A DNA stretch of 8,630 nucleotides from an uncultured bacterium (GCA_946885425.1 CAMPGJ010000042.1:1-8630); one strand, 5' to 3'. Positions 1 through 7,366 are shown, counted from the stretch's first letter. Numbers and translations are program-made. The notes: generated from the letters alone by a model not told the origin.

Positions 1-9
1 TGTATAGTG

Positions 10-18
10 TGATATACT
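10..18 (+). promoter_or_regulatory. Extended -10 promoter of the RNase J gene
   Basis: TGA followed directly by TATACT (13-18) is a good extended -10 element. Eight bases separate the hexamer from the ATG at 27, so transcription should begin at or within about two bases of the start codon. The -35 would lie before the window and cannot be seen. No Shine-Dalgarno sequence lies between the hexamer and the ATG, which fits a leaderless mRNA. The promoter call is an inference from sequence. Confidence 0.6.
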
Positions 19-26
19 ATTACGCT

Positions 27-1742
27 ATGGAAGATAAAATTTTACCTATAAAAGAAAAGGTTGCTCCGGTAAGAAAAGATGAAGTGAGGGTTCTTTCTTT
101 AGGTGGTTCTGAAGATGTTACCCGAAATATGTATCTTTATGAATATAATGATGAGATATTGATTGTTGATTGTGGATTGGGTTTTCCAGATGAAACAATG
201 CTTGGTGTTGATTTACTTCTCCCCGATATTTCATACCTTCTTGATGTTGTAAAAAAAGGTAAAAAGAAAATTGTCGGTATGGTTTTGACTCATGGACATG
301 AAGATCATATTGGTGGCATTCCATTTATCTTACCACAACTTCCACAATTTCCTGTTTATGCATCACCTCTGACTGCCGCCCTTACTAACGCGAAACTAGA
401 AGATTTTCGTCTGCCCCGTTCTATTAAGACAGCAAAGTTTACTGATAATGAGATTAAACTAGGTAGTTTCAAAGTATCTTTTGTTAGAGTGACGCATTCT
501 GTTCCTGATAGTGCAAATATTATTATAAAAACACCCATTGGAAACTTATTTCATGGAAGTGATTTCAAATTTGATTTTACTCCTGCTGATGGTAAGAGGA
601 CGGAATTTCTCAAGATAACCAAAGCTGCAGAAGAAGGGATACTTTGTCTGATGTCTGATTGTCTGGGTTCTGAAAGGTCAGGATTTTCTCCTTCTGAGCA
701 AATGCTGGGGCAAAATTTTGAACGTGAAATGAGGGAATGTTTAGGTAAATTTATTATAACTACTTATTCATCAAATATTGCTCGTGTTAATCAGGTAATT
801 GAGGCGGCAGAACGATTAAACAGAAAAGTATGTTTTGTGGGTCGGTCAGTTATTAAAGTAAAAGAAATTGGTCAGCAATTGGGTTATTTAAAGATGCGCC
901 CAGGAACTGAGGTGGAGATAAAAGATGTAAAAAAGTTAAAGAGTAACCAGGTTGTCCTTCTGGTTGCGGGGAGTCAGGGGCAGGCAAATTCAGCGTTAAC
1001 AAGAATTGCAGAAGGTGAACATAAAGATATAAGACTTGATCCCTCTGATGTTGTTGTTTTTTCATCAGATACTATTCCTGGTAACGAGATTTCAGTAAAC
1101 GGGTTGGTAGGCTCTATCTCCAAAAGAGGTTCAAGGGTTGTTCAATCTACATCTGCAGGTGGATCATTTCATGTGTCGGGTCATGGATCATCAGGTGATC
1201 ACATGCTTCTTGTCGCATTAACACAGCCAAAATTTCTCCTCCCTATAAGTGGTACATATCGGCATATGGTTGATTACAGGACAATGGCAGAAAATATGGG
1301 TTATAAAAGAAAGGATATTTTTCTTATAGAAAATGGACAGGAAGTTATATTCACAAAAGAAAGTGCTCGGTTCGGGAAGAGATTTCATATTAATAATGTC
1401 TTTGTAGATGGTGTATCTGGTGAAGAGCTGGAGCATTTTGTTGTACGAGACCGTGAGCGATTGGGCAAAGAAGGAGTAATAATTGTTATGGCTGAAATAA
1501 ATGTATCTGATGGTCAATTAGCAGCAAAGCCCATAATAGTGGCGCGAGGTTCAGCAATGACTGATACACGGGAAATGACAGCATCGCTAATGCAGGAAAT
1601 AAATAAAATTTTATCTATTCGTAAAGAGAAAGTGACAAATTGGATGCATATAAGAAAATTGATTGGGCAAACAGTAGAGCGGAATTTATTTAAAAAATTG
1701 AAATCTCGTCCATTGGTTCTTCCAGTAGTAATTGAGGTATAA
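27..1742 (+). CDS. rnj: Ribonuclease J (metallo-beta-lactamase/beta-CASP RNase)
   Basis: The 571-aa product is a full-length RNase J, which degrades and matures RNA as a 5'-3' exonuclease and endonuclease in the cytoplasm. The metallo-beta-lactamase motif HGHEDH is at residues 89-94. Further metal-site residues are H157 (VTHSVPDS) and D179 (HGSDF). The beta-CASP region contains SGHG with H386. The C-terminal domain is intact and ends in a typical PLVLPVVIEV. One oddity: 22 residues after H386, where Bacillus RNase J1 has its last metal-ligand histidine (H390 in the P-x-HG motif), this protein has Ser408 (LLPISGTYRHM); H413 is close by. A GTG at 9 is in frame and would add six residues. I chose the ATG at 27 because the GTG would lie upstream of or inside the -10 element. 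The next gene starts 90 bp downstream with its own promoter. Confidence 0.93.
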   Translation: MEDKILPIKEKVAPVRKDEVRVLSLGGSEDVTRNMYLYEYNDEILIVDCGLGFPDETMLGVDLLLPDISYLLDVVKKGKKKIVGMVLTHGHEDHIGGIPFILPQLPQFPVYASPLTAALTNAKLEDFRLPRSIKTAKFTDNEIKLGSFKVSFVRVTHSVPDSANIIIKTPIGNLFHGSDFKFDFTPADGKRTEFLKITKAAEEGILCLMSDCLGSERSGFSPSEQMLGQNFEREMRECLGKFIITTYSSNIARVNQVIEAAERLNRKVCFVGRSVIKVKEIGQQLGYLKMRPGTEVEIKDVKKLKSNQVVLLVAGSQGQANSALTRIAEGEHKDIRLDPSDVVVFSSDTIPGNEISVNGLVGSISKRGSRVVQSTSAGGSFHVSGHGSSGDHMLLVALTQPKFLLPISGTYRHMVDYRTMAENMGYKRKDIFLIENGQEVIFTKESARFGKRFHINNVFVDGVSGEELEHFVVRDRERLGKEGVIIVMAEINVSDGQLAAKPIIVARGSAMTDTREMTASLMQEINKILSIRKEKVTNWMHIRKLIGQTVERNLFKKLKSRPLVLPVVIEV

Positions 1743-1796
1743 GGTATCCTTGCCAGCCTTGTAACCTGTTTCAGATATCACCGCAATTCTGCCCCC

Positions 1797-1826
1797 TTGA
1801 CAATGCTTCAGGATTTTATCTATTCT
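1797..1826 (+). promoter_or_regulatory. Sigma70-type promoter of the secreted-protein gene
   Basis: A perfect TTGACA -35 (1797-1802) is followed by an 18-bp spacer and TATTCT (1821-1826). Only six bases separate the -10 from the ATG at 1833, so the transcript should start at the ATG. No Shine-Dalgarno motif is present. Confidence 0.7.
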
Positions 1827-1832
1827 TGATAT

Positions 1833-3215
1833 ATGAGAGATAGTGGAATTATTCTTTTAGCCTTTGCTGTTGTCGGAGCTGTTGCAGTTTCATCGTTAAC
1901 GAATGTTGCTCCTACTTTAAAACCTGCAAATACAACTCCAGTAGATACCGTAAATTGTGTTGACTATGATCCACCATCAACCTCAGATCAAGTTGCCTTA
2001 AATGGAAATACATATAATCTATTAAAGAAAGATGGATCAATTTCAAAAGATAAGATAAAAAGAGAATTTAAAGATGTTGGAACTTTGCCAGATGGTCGAA
2101 AAGCATATAATGCATTAGGAAAGAATTACTTCGGTCAGCCAATTGGGCCTGAGGTTTTATATGTTGATTCAGGAAAGACCAAAGGCAATAATGGCATATT
2201 TGATATGTATTTCCAGGATGGTGTTGCAATTCCTGATTATATTAAAAATTGCAAAAAGACAGGTGGAGACAGAAGAACAATCGATTATTGGAGAACAAGT
2301 CAATTCCCTCCACAAGCATTTAATGCAACTGATGCAAAAGGTAGTGCTGTCTTGCAGGATCCAGCATATCTTCATGATGATGTTGTGAAAACATACAATG
2401 AAGTTGTTGCATTGCCTGGAGTTCAGGAAGCTGGGACATTATTTGTGCCTGCAAAGAACCAAAGTTACCAACTGTACTATCATTTGTCTTCTGTTTACCT
2501 GATTGATGGTAACAGCGCGTATGAATATTTACCAACAGATCGTCCTGTAGAATTTGGTAGCGAAGCAAAAGCAAACTTACAGCTTAAGTGGTTCATGTTG
2601 GTTAATACTCCGCAGTATAGTTGGTTCACACCTAGTTGTAAGCCAGCAATATACCTATATCCAGAGAATTCACAGAAGGTGTCTGTGAAGGTTCACACGC
2701 CTGGTGAATTCACTTTGACAATTCCTGAGTATCCAGCAAACGGATGGGAAGTAGTTGCTGATCCTGATGGTACAGTACACTCAGGCGGACAGACATTCCC
2801 ATACTTATACTATGAATCAACGATACCTGACAACTTTGTCAACAAGCCAACTGAAGGATTCGTAAGAGGATATGATGAGCTTCCAGCTTTATTCAATGAA
2901 GTGTTGCCAAAGTTAGGCTTAAACGCAAAAGAAGCAAAAGAATTTAAAGAATATTGGGAAAATGTCCTTCCATATTCACCATACTACTTCGTAGGTGTAA
3001 TGACACAAGCTGAAGTGAATAACCTTGAACCACTTGAGATTTCACCAAAACCTGATACATTGGTCCGCGTTCGCCTCTACTTCCAACCATTGAAGGAAAG
3101 AGTTGTAACTGAGGAGCCAGCACTTGGTGCTCCAGAGAGAAATGGATTCGTAGTCTCAGAATGGGGCGGAATGATAAAGCTTCACGAAGGATCAAACTTT
3201 ACCTGCGTACAATAA
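1833..3215 (+). CDS. Secreted or membrane-anchored protein with conserved CKPAIYLYPE domain, function unknown
   Basis: The 460-aa protein begins with a hydrophobic stretch (about residues 5-22) that is a signal peptide or N-terminal anchor, so the rest is probably outside the cytoplasmic membrane. Residues about 40-265 are a region I do not recognise. From C269 onward there is a domain I know from uncharacterised bacterial proteins: CKPAIYLYPE, then a GW-x-V-x-A-x-PDG segment, a YPYL-YE-like segment (FPYLYYES), LEISPKPDTLVRVRLYFQPL, and ERNGFVVSEWGG near the end. Four cysteines (42, 140, 269, 458) could form disulfides. No catalytic motif is visible. It could be a surface adhesin or binding domain, but no function can be assigned. 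The ATG is supported by its close-fitting promoter. No operon link to either neighbour is evident; the downstream gap of 163 bp contains the ftsK promoter. Confidence 0.85.
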   Translation: MRDSGIILLAFAVVGAVAVSSLTNVAPTLKPANTTPVDTVNCVDYDPPSTSDQVALNGNTYNLLKKDGSISKDKIKREFKDVGTLPDGRKAYNALGKNYFGQPIGPEVLYVDSGKTKGNNGIFDMYFQDGVAIPDYIKNCKKTGGDRRTIDYWRTSQFPPQAFNATDAKGSAVLQDPAYLHDDVVKTYNEVVALPGVQEAGTLFVPAKNQSYQLYYHLSSVYLIDGNSAYEYLPTDRPVEFGSEAKANLQLKWFMLVNTPQYSWFTPSCKPAIYLYPENSQKVSVKVHTPGEFTLTIPEYPANGWEVVADPDGTVHSGGQTFPYLYYESTIPDNFVNKPTEGFVRGYDELPALFNEVLPKLGLNAKEAKEFKEYWENVLPYSPYYFVGVMTQAEVNNLEPLEISPKPDTLVRVRLYFQPLKERVVTEEPALGAPERNGFVVSEWGGMIKLHEGSNFTCVQ

Positions 3216-3342
3216 CTTAGGCGAGCACGTCTTCTACTAGAGTTGCATTTTCAGTATTTTGTGGGTTCAGTTAGTGTTGCAAAATCTCCAATAGTAAATG
3301 TCTTTTTTGCCTCAGCCTGAGTCACTTTGCTCTTATTTTATG

Positions 3343-3371
3343 TTGTTTTATTAAGCACAACTCTTTATAAT
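3343..3371 (+). promoter_or_regulatory. Sigma70-type promoter of ftsK
   Basis: A consensus TATAAT (3366-3371) sits 17 bp after TTGTTT (3343-3348, a weak -35 with the TTG core). Seven bases then lead to the ATG at 3379, predicting a leaderless transcript. No Shine-Dalgarno sequence precedes the ATG. Confidence 0.7.
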
Positions 3372-3378
3372 AGAATAT

Positions 3379-5511
3379 ATGTCTAGGGGGCGGAGAAAAC
3401 CTTTAAAATTGAAATTAAAAAAGAAAACCGTCTACACGATATTTGCTGTTGGTTTTCTACTAGCTGGAGCATTTTTCTTTTTTTCACTCATAAGAAATAG
3501 TGGATCTTCAGCAGGAATTAATTTACTTCTAAAAGAAAAATTCGGTTCTGTAGCAATTCTTTTTCCTTTTGTTCTCATGTTCTTCGGACTTTTATTTCTC
3601 CATTTAAAAATGTATCTTTCCCGCGTGAATGTAACAATTGGTTATTTACTGATATTTATTTCTCTTCTTGGCTTAACAAAAAGCGGGTCTGTAGGAGGCG
3701 GATTATTTACTATTCTTGAAGAGATATTGACAAGACCTGGTGCAGATGTCGTTTTGATAGGGGGGCTCTTAGTTGGAAGTATTGTCTTTTTTGATACGTC
3801 AATGGATGAGATAATTCAATTTTTTGGCATGCTATTCTCTAATATTGACCGATTGTTTCCAAAAAAGATTTTTTCATCAGAAAAATCAGATAAATCTGAG
3901 AAACCTTTGCTTGATAGAGATAAACCAATGATCATAAAGGGAGGTCAAAAAGAAGAACATGTATTAGAACAAGCAAAGGAAGCAGTACCTCCAAAGAACC
4001 TCGGACGCAAAGCAGAACCAGAACTATTGCCTAATTCTCTTGTAAGTAATGTCTTAGCAGGTACAGGATCAGGTGTATGGGAGTATCCTCCACTTGATTT
4101 GCTTTCTTCTGATACTTCAGGTCATAAAGCAGAAAGAGGAGACATAAAAAAAATTGCTCATACTATTGAGGCTACATTAGATAGTTTTGGCGTAAGTGCA
4201 AAAGTAGCAGAGGTTAATTTGGGGCCTGCTGTTACACAGTATGCTCTTGAGATCGCACAAGGAACAAAAATTTCTAAGATTACTTCACTAGCAAACGATT
4301 TAGCTCTAGCTACAGAGGCACCTGGGGGACAGATTAGAATTGAGGCACCTATTCCGGGGCGAAGTTTAGTGGGTATAGAAATTCCAAATAGATCATTGGA
4401 AGTTGTAACGCTTCGTACAATGCTTGCTTCTTCTGCAATGCAAAAGGCCAAGTCAAAATTAGCTGTGTCGCTTGGGTTAGATGTATCAGGTAGCCCTATT
4501 GCAATCGATATAGCAAAGATGCCACACGGTCTAGTAGCAGGAACCACAGGATCCGGAAAATCAGTTCTTATTAATGCTTTTATCTCGTCACTTTTGTTCC
4601 GTGCATCTCCACAGGAGGTCCGTCTTATCCTTATTGATCCAAAACGTGTAGAATTTACCAGCTATAATGGTATTCCGCATTTACTTACCCCTGTTATTGT
4701 AGAACCGGAAAAAATCCTTTCAGCATTAAAGTGGGCTATGGCTGAAATGGACAAGCGATATAAAATTTTCGCTGAACGTGGAGTACGAAATATAGATTCA
4801 TATAATGAACTTTCTGGATTCCAGGCGCTTCCTTATATTGTTATTTTTATTGATGAATTGGCTGATCTTATGATGTTTGCTCCTGTGGAAGTAGAGGATG
4901 CTATTGCTCGTATTGCACAGATGGCTCGTGCTACAGGTATTCATTTAGTGATCGCTACACAGCGCCCATCTGTAAATGTCATAACGGGTTTAATAAAGGC
5001 CAACATCCCATGCCGAATTGCTTTTAATGTCTCTTCTATGATCGATTCACGTGTTATTATTGATTCTCCAGGCGCAGAAAAACTATTGGGACGAGGAGAT
5101 ATGCTTTATATCCCTCCGGACCAGGCAAAGCCTTCACGTATTCAGGGAGCTTTTATTTCTGAGAAAGAGGTTAGAAAGTTGGTCGACTTCCTTAAGGCCA
5201 AAAACTATCCTGTTGAGTATACTGAAGAAGTAACCTCACAACCCCTTCCCTTGAAGAAAGGTTCTGGTTCGTCATCAGGTATTGATGGTAAAGATGGACA
5301 ATTAGAAGAGGCAGTAAGGCTTGTATGTCAGTTTAATACGGCATCGGCATCTTTTTTACAGCGTAAAATGTCGATTGGTTATGCAAGAGCAGCTCGCATG
5401 TTGGATCAATTGGAAGAAATGGGAGTTGTCGGGCACGCAGAAGGCGCAAAACCAAGAGATGTACTTGTAAGAAATGCCGAAGAGTGGCTACAGAGCCAAC
5501 AGGAAAATTGA
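3379..5511 (+). CDS. ftsK: DNA translocase FtsK/SpoIIIE
   Basis: The 710-aa protein is a membrane-anchored hexameric ATPase that pumps chromosomal DNA through the division septum. The N-terminus has about four membrane segments (roughly residues 18-36, 55-76, 84-103 and 127-146). A short charged linker (about 150-235) follows, then the alpha/beta motor. Walker A GTTGSGKS is at 388-395 and Walker B IVIFIDE ends at D492-E493; the following ATQRPS and SRVIIDSPGAEKLLGRGDMLY-type segments are canonical. The C-terminal winged-helix gamma domain (about 637-700, with GYARAARMLDQLEE) is the part that reads chromosome polarity sequences in known FtsKs. The length is on the compact side because the linker is short. 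The start is fixed by the promoter only seven bases upstream. The TGA stop lies inside the left arm of the hairpin at 5506-5596. Confidence 0.96.
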   Translation: MSRGRRKPLKLKLKKKTVYTIFAVGFLLAGAFFFFSLIRNSGSSAGINLLLKEKFGSVAILFPFVLMFFGLLFLHLKMYLSRVNVTIGYLLIFISLLGLTKSGSVGGGLFTILEEILTRPGADVVLIGGLLVGSIVFFDTSMDEIIQFFGMLFSNIDRLFPKKIFSSEKSDKSEKPLLDRDKPMIIKGGQKEEHVLEQAKEAVPPKNLGRKAEPELLPNSLVSNVLAGTGSGVWEYPPLDLLSSDTSGHKAERGDIKKIAHTIEATLDSFGVSAKVAEVNLGPAVTQYALEIAQGTKISKITSLANDLALATEAPGGQIRIEAPIPGRSLVGIEIPNRSLEVVTLRTMLASSAMQKAKSKLAVSLGLDVSGSPIAIDIAKMPHGLVAGTTGSGKSVLINAFISSLLFRASPQEVRLILIDPKRVEFTSYNGIPHLLTPVIVEPEKILSALKWAMAEMDKRYKIFAERGVRNIDSYNELSGFQALPYIVIFIDELADLMMFAPVEVEDAIARIAQMARATGIHLVIATQRPSVNVITGLIKANIPCRIAFNVSSMIDSRVIIDSPGAEKLLGRGDMLYIPPDQAKPSRIQGAFISEKEVRKLVDFLKAKNYPVEYTEEVTSQPLPLKKGSGSSSGIDGKDGQLEEAVRLVCQFNTASASFLQRKMSIGYARAARMLDQLEEMGVVGHAEGAKPRDVLVRNAEEWLQSQQEN

Positions 5512-5596
5512 GAGTTGAGAATGGAGAGTTGAGAGTTAATGTAAAAGAACCTCTTACTAGTATTATTTCTCAATTTTCAACTCTCAACTCTCAATT
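5506..5596. repeat. Large AT-rich inverted repeat between ftsK and the RodZ-like gene
   Basis: The arms 5506-5520 and 5582-5596 are a perfect 15-bp inverted repeat (AATTGAGAGTTGAGA). The complementarity continues inward to 5540/5562, giving 29 matches in 35 positions. Three of the six mismatches would be G-U pairs in RNA. The loop is about 21 nt. Within the left arm the unit GAGAGTTGAGA is nearly duplicated. The structure covers the ftsK stop codon and ends three bases before the RodZ ATG at 5600. It has no terminal T-run, so it is not a classical terminator. It could stabilise or separate the two messages, or control access to the downstream start. Confidence 0.85.
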
Positions 5597-5599
5597 CAT

Positions 5600-6229
5600 A
5601 TGCGTAGGGCTGGTCAATTATTATTTAGAGAACGAACAAGGCGTAAGCTATCAATTGATGAAGTTGCGCATGCGACAAAAATCAAAGCCGAGTTCCTTGC
5701 AGCAATTGAAAGTGGAGAATATGGTAATCTTCCATCTCCAGCATATGCTCAGGGCTTTGTAAAAAACTATGCAGAATATTTGGGTCTCCCAAAATCTGAG
5801 GTTATAGCTCTTTTTAGAAGAGAATTTGATGAAAAAAAAGCATATAAGGTCTTACCTGATGCGCTGACAAAGACGGAAGAGTTCCCCCTCAGCAGAATCC
5901 GTATCCAGCAATCTGTTATTGTTGTTTTTTTCTGTTTGGTCCTTATCGGGACATATCTCCTTTTCCAATATCGTTCAGCCTTTATTCCTCCATATTTGAA
6001 TGTGTCATCACCAAAGCAAAGTAGTATAACCAGTGGAGATATAAAAGTTTCGGGAAAAGCTGATAGCAATGCGACAGTATCTATAAATGATGAACCTGTT
6101 ACAGTGAGTAGTACTGGTGAGTTCACCAAAGCTATAACACTTTTCCCCGGAAGGAGTATTATTACTGTGAAGGCGAAGAATAGGTACGGAAAAGAAGCCA
6201 CCGTGACGAGAGAAGTGGTAGTTAAGTAA
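5600..6229 (+). CDS. RodZ-like membrane protein: HTH domain, one TM, Ig-like tail
   Basis: The 209-aa protein starts with a RodZ-type helix-turn-helix (about residues 3-70) with the family signature LPSPAYAQGFVKNYAEYLGL at 44-63. A transmembrane segment follows (about 104-123). The extracytoplasmic tail (about 134-209) resembles a glucodextranase-B/bacterial Ig-like beta domain (SGKADSNATVSINDEPV, then LFPGRSIITVKAKNRYG). In well-studied bacteria RodZ links the MreB cytoskeleton to the wall machinery; here only the domain plan is seen and no mreB is nearby. The ATG is the first residue of the HTH homology, so the start is credible, yet it has no Shine-Dalgarno and no clear -10 element. It directly abuts the hairpin at 5506-5596. 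It may be read from the ftsK transcript. A second palindrome begins at its stop codon. Confidence 0.88.
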   Translation: MRRAGQLLFRERTRRKLSIDEVAHATKIKAEFLAAIESGEYGNLPSPAYAQGFVKNYAEYLGLPKSEVIALFRREFDEKKAYKVLPDALTKTEEFPLSRIRIQQSVIVVFFCLVLIGTYLLFQYRSAFIPPYLNVSSPKQSSITSGDIKVSGKADSNATVSINDEPVTVSSTGEFTKAITLFPGRSIITVKAKNRYGKEATVTREVVVK

Positions 6230-6436
6230 TTTTCCATTTTGGGTTCTATTTCCCATTTGCGTTAGAATTCTTGACGTGTGAAGTGTGAGTTTCTTGAACT
6301 TGAATTTTTGAAATCTTGAGTTCTCGAAGTGAAACATTCCTCAAATAATCAAGTATTCAAATTTTCAATTCATCAAGTTTCAAAGACCTCTCACTTCACA
6401 CATCAAATATTCAGCTCCCAATGGACAATGGGAAAT
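6229..6436. repeat. Long imperfect palindrome downstream of the RodZ-like gene
   Basis: This gene-free stretch folds back on itself over about 200 bp. The core is a perfect 10-bp pairing of GTGTGAAGTG (6276-6285) with CACTTCACAC (6392-6401), part of a longer 13/14 match. Inside it, TTGAA/TTCAA-rich arms pair imperfectly around a loop near 6321-6345. The outer part pairs ATTTTCCATT (6229-6238) with AATGGGAAAT (6427-6436), 9 of 10, and the same right-hand segment is an exact complement of ATTTCCCATT at 6248-6257. It shares TCAATTCAT (6365-6373) with the right arm of the first hairpin (5591-5599). No open frame or RNA family is recognised. It may be an intergenic repeat element or a transcript-ending structure. 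Confidence 0.7.
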
Positions 6437-6448
6437 CCAAACTTCTCC

Positions 6449-6478
6449 TTGACTTTGTGAGGCAGATTGCGGTACGGT
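6449..6478 (+). promoter_or_regulatory. Probable promoter of the YtxG-like gene
   Basis: TTGACT (6449-6454), an 18-bp spacer and TACGGT (6473-6478) form a plausible but imperfect sigma70-type promoter. The ATG at 6485 follows after six bases, the same geometry as the other promoters in the window, again giving a leaderless transcript. The -10 matches consensus only at the key T, A and final T. Confidence 0.5.
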
Positions 6479-6484
6479 AAAGAT

Positions 6485-6775
6485 ATGGTAGATTCTGTCC
6501 AGCTTATTCTTCTCATTGTTATTGTTGTGTTAACGATTTTGTTGGTTGTCCTCGGTATTCAAGTATTTTTTATCCTTAAGGATCTCCGTCAAACTATTTC
6601 CAAAACCAATAAGGTGTTAGATAATGCTGATGCAATTACAGAGGATATCGAAGGCCCTCTTGCTATGATTTCTTCATTGGCTACTGGAGTTGGGGGAAGC
6701 TCCGTTATTACGGTTGTAAATCTTGTTAAGACCCTACTAGGCCGCGATACAGATGATAGAAAACACAGGGGCTAA
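6485..6775 (+). CDS. Small membrane protein, YtxG/DUF948-like
   Basis: The 96-aa protein has one N-terminal membrane helix (about residues 6-31, rich in I, L and V). An amphipathic stretch follows (LKDLRQTISKTNKVLDNADAI), of the type that runs along the membrane or forms a coiled coil in DUF948/YtxG-like proteins. A short charged C-terminus ends the protein. It has no catalytic motif. The pairing with a YtxH-like gene 26 bp downstream supports the family call, since ytxG and ytxH are neighbours in Bacillus, where they belong to the general stress response. An in-frame TTG at 6467 would add six residues; I prefer the ATG because it fits the promoter and starts just before the hydrophobic segment. 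Confidence 0.72.
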   Translation: MVDSVQLILLIVIVVLTILLVVLGIQVFFILKDLRQTISKTNKVLDNADAITEDIEGPLAMISSLATGVGGSSVITVVNLVKTLLGRDTDDRKHRG

Positions 6776-6801
6776 GTACATCAAACTTCTCACATCAAAT
6801 T

Positions 6802-7323
6802 ATGGATCGTAAGAATAACTGCAATCATAGGCATCAAAAGAACCACGGAAATGGATTTATTCTCGGTGTTATTGTCGGTGTTATACTGACGCTTCTTTTT
6901 ACTACGAAAAAGGGGAGAGAGATAGTAAAGGAGTTGACAGAAAAGGGTTTGGATAAGCTGTCTGATCTTCAGGGTGTTATGGATGAGGCAAAAACTAATG
7001 TGAAGGAAGCCGCCTCGAACGCAGTTGCAGCTGCTTCTGATCTGGAAGAGGAGCTCGTGGAGCTCGTTGAAGAGGGAAGTGAAGGAGATTATATTGCCGA
7101 GATTGGTACAGATCCAGGTTCAGTCGCTGCTGATAGTTTCGGTTCTTCTGATACAGAGGCCACTGAGAAGTCCACAGAACCACAGAAAACAAAAGAAGAG
7201 AAAAAGCATAATGATCATAAAGAGCACAAAGCCGCATCCGTCCATAAGGAATCCGAGCCAAAGTCAAATGGTGAAGCAAAGGGCACCAAACGCTTCTTCC
7301 TCCGCAGGGTAAGTAAGAGCTAA
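6802..7323 (+). CDS. YtxH-like membrane protein with charged low-complexity tail
   Basis: The 173-aa protein starts with a short N/H/K-rich segment, then one glycine-containing membrane helix (about residues 18-34, GFILGVIVGVILTLLF). The TTKKGREIVKELTEKGLDKL that follows is the hallmark of YtxH-type proteins. Residues about 37-92 are probably helical. The remainder is acidic, then rich in K, E and H, and ends in a basic KRFFLRRVSKS. It probably shares a transcript with the preceding gene (26-bp gap). The gap contains no Shine-Dalgarno but does contain CTTCTCACATCAAAT (6786-6800), a 14/15 match to part of the upstream palindrome (6394-6408). Its role is unknown; envelope or stress function is inferred from the family only. 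Confidence 0.78.
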   Translation: MDRKNNCNHRHQKNHGNGFILGVIVGVILTLLFTTKKGREIVKELTEKGLDKLSDLQGVMDEAKTNVKEAASNAVAAASDLEEELVELVEEGSEGDYIAEIGTDPGSVAADSFGSSDTEATEKSTEPQKTKEEKKHNDHKEHKAASVHKESEPKSNGEAKGTKRFFLRRVSKS

Positions 7324-7332
7324 GTCTCAATT

Positions 7333-7354
7333 AGTACTTGAAAAGTACTTGAAA
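7333..7354 (+). repeat. Tandem 11-bp direct repeats, likely operator of the toxin-antitoxin operon
   Basis: AGTACTTGAAA occurs twice head to tail (7333-7343 and 7344-7354). Each copy starts with the palindrome AGTACT. The 11-bp period puts both copies on nearly the same face of the helix. The first copy contains the -35 TTGAAA and the second lies in the spacer, so a bound protein would block RNA polymerase. RHH antitoxins typically bind such tandem sites and repress their own operon. The antitoxin encoded just downstream is RHH-like. Confidence 0.72.
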
Positions 7355-7366
7355 TGGTGCTAATAT
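7338..7366 (+). promoter_or_regulatory. Promoter of the toxin-antitoxin operon
   Basis: TTGAAA (7338-7343), a 17-bp spacer and TAATAT (7361-7366) preceded by TGC (extended -10) form a strong sigma70-type promoter. Six bases (GGAGTT) separate it from the ATG at 7373. The GGAG there is only two bases from the ATG, too close for a normal Shine-Dalgarno, so a leaderless start is more likely. Confidence 0.78.

Noticed and set aside
1741..1751. AAGGTATCCTT as a terminator hairpin after RNase J
   Set aside because: A 4-bp stem with a 3-nt loop and no T-run is too weak.
3311..3321. CTCAGCCTGAG palindrome as a terminator
   Set aside because: The arms are separated by a single base, so no RNA hairpin can form, and no T-run follows.
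4158..4547. 129-aa open frame on the minus strand inside ftsK
   Set aside because: It lies wholly antisense to a strongly conserved part of FtsK, has no promoter or ribosome site, and resembles no family I know.
5767..6237. 156-aa open frame on the minus strand opposite the RodZ-like gene
   Set aside because: It is antisense to a gene with clear domain structure. Its sequence is a typical shadow translation without recognisable motifs.
7025..7312. 95-aa + strand frame inside the YtxH-like gene
   Set aside because: It is an out-of-frame reading of the low-complexity charged region, rich in S, R and Q runs, with no start signal.
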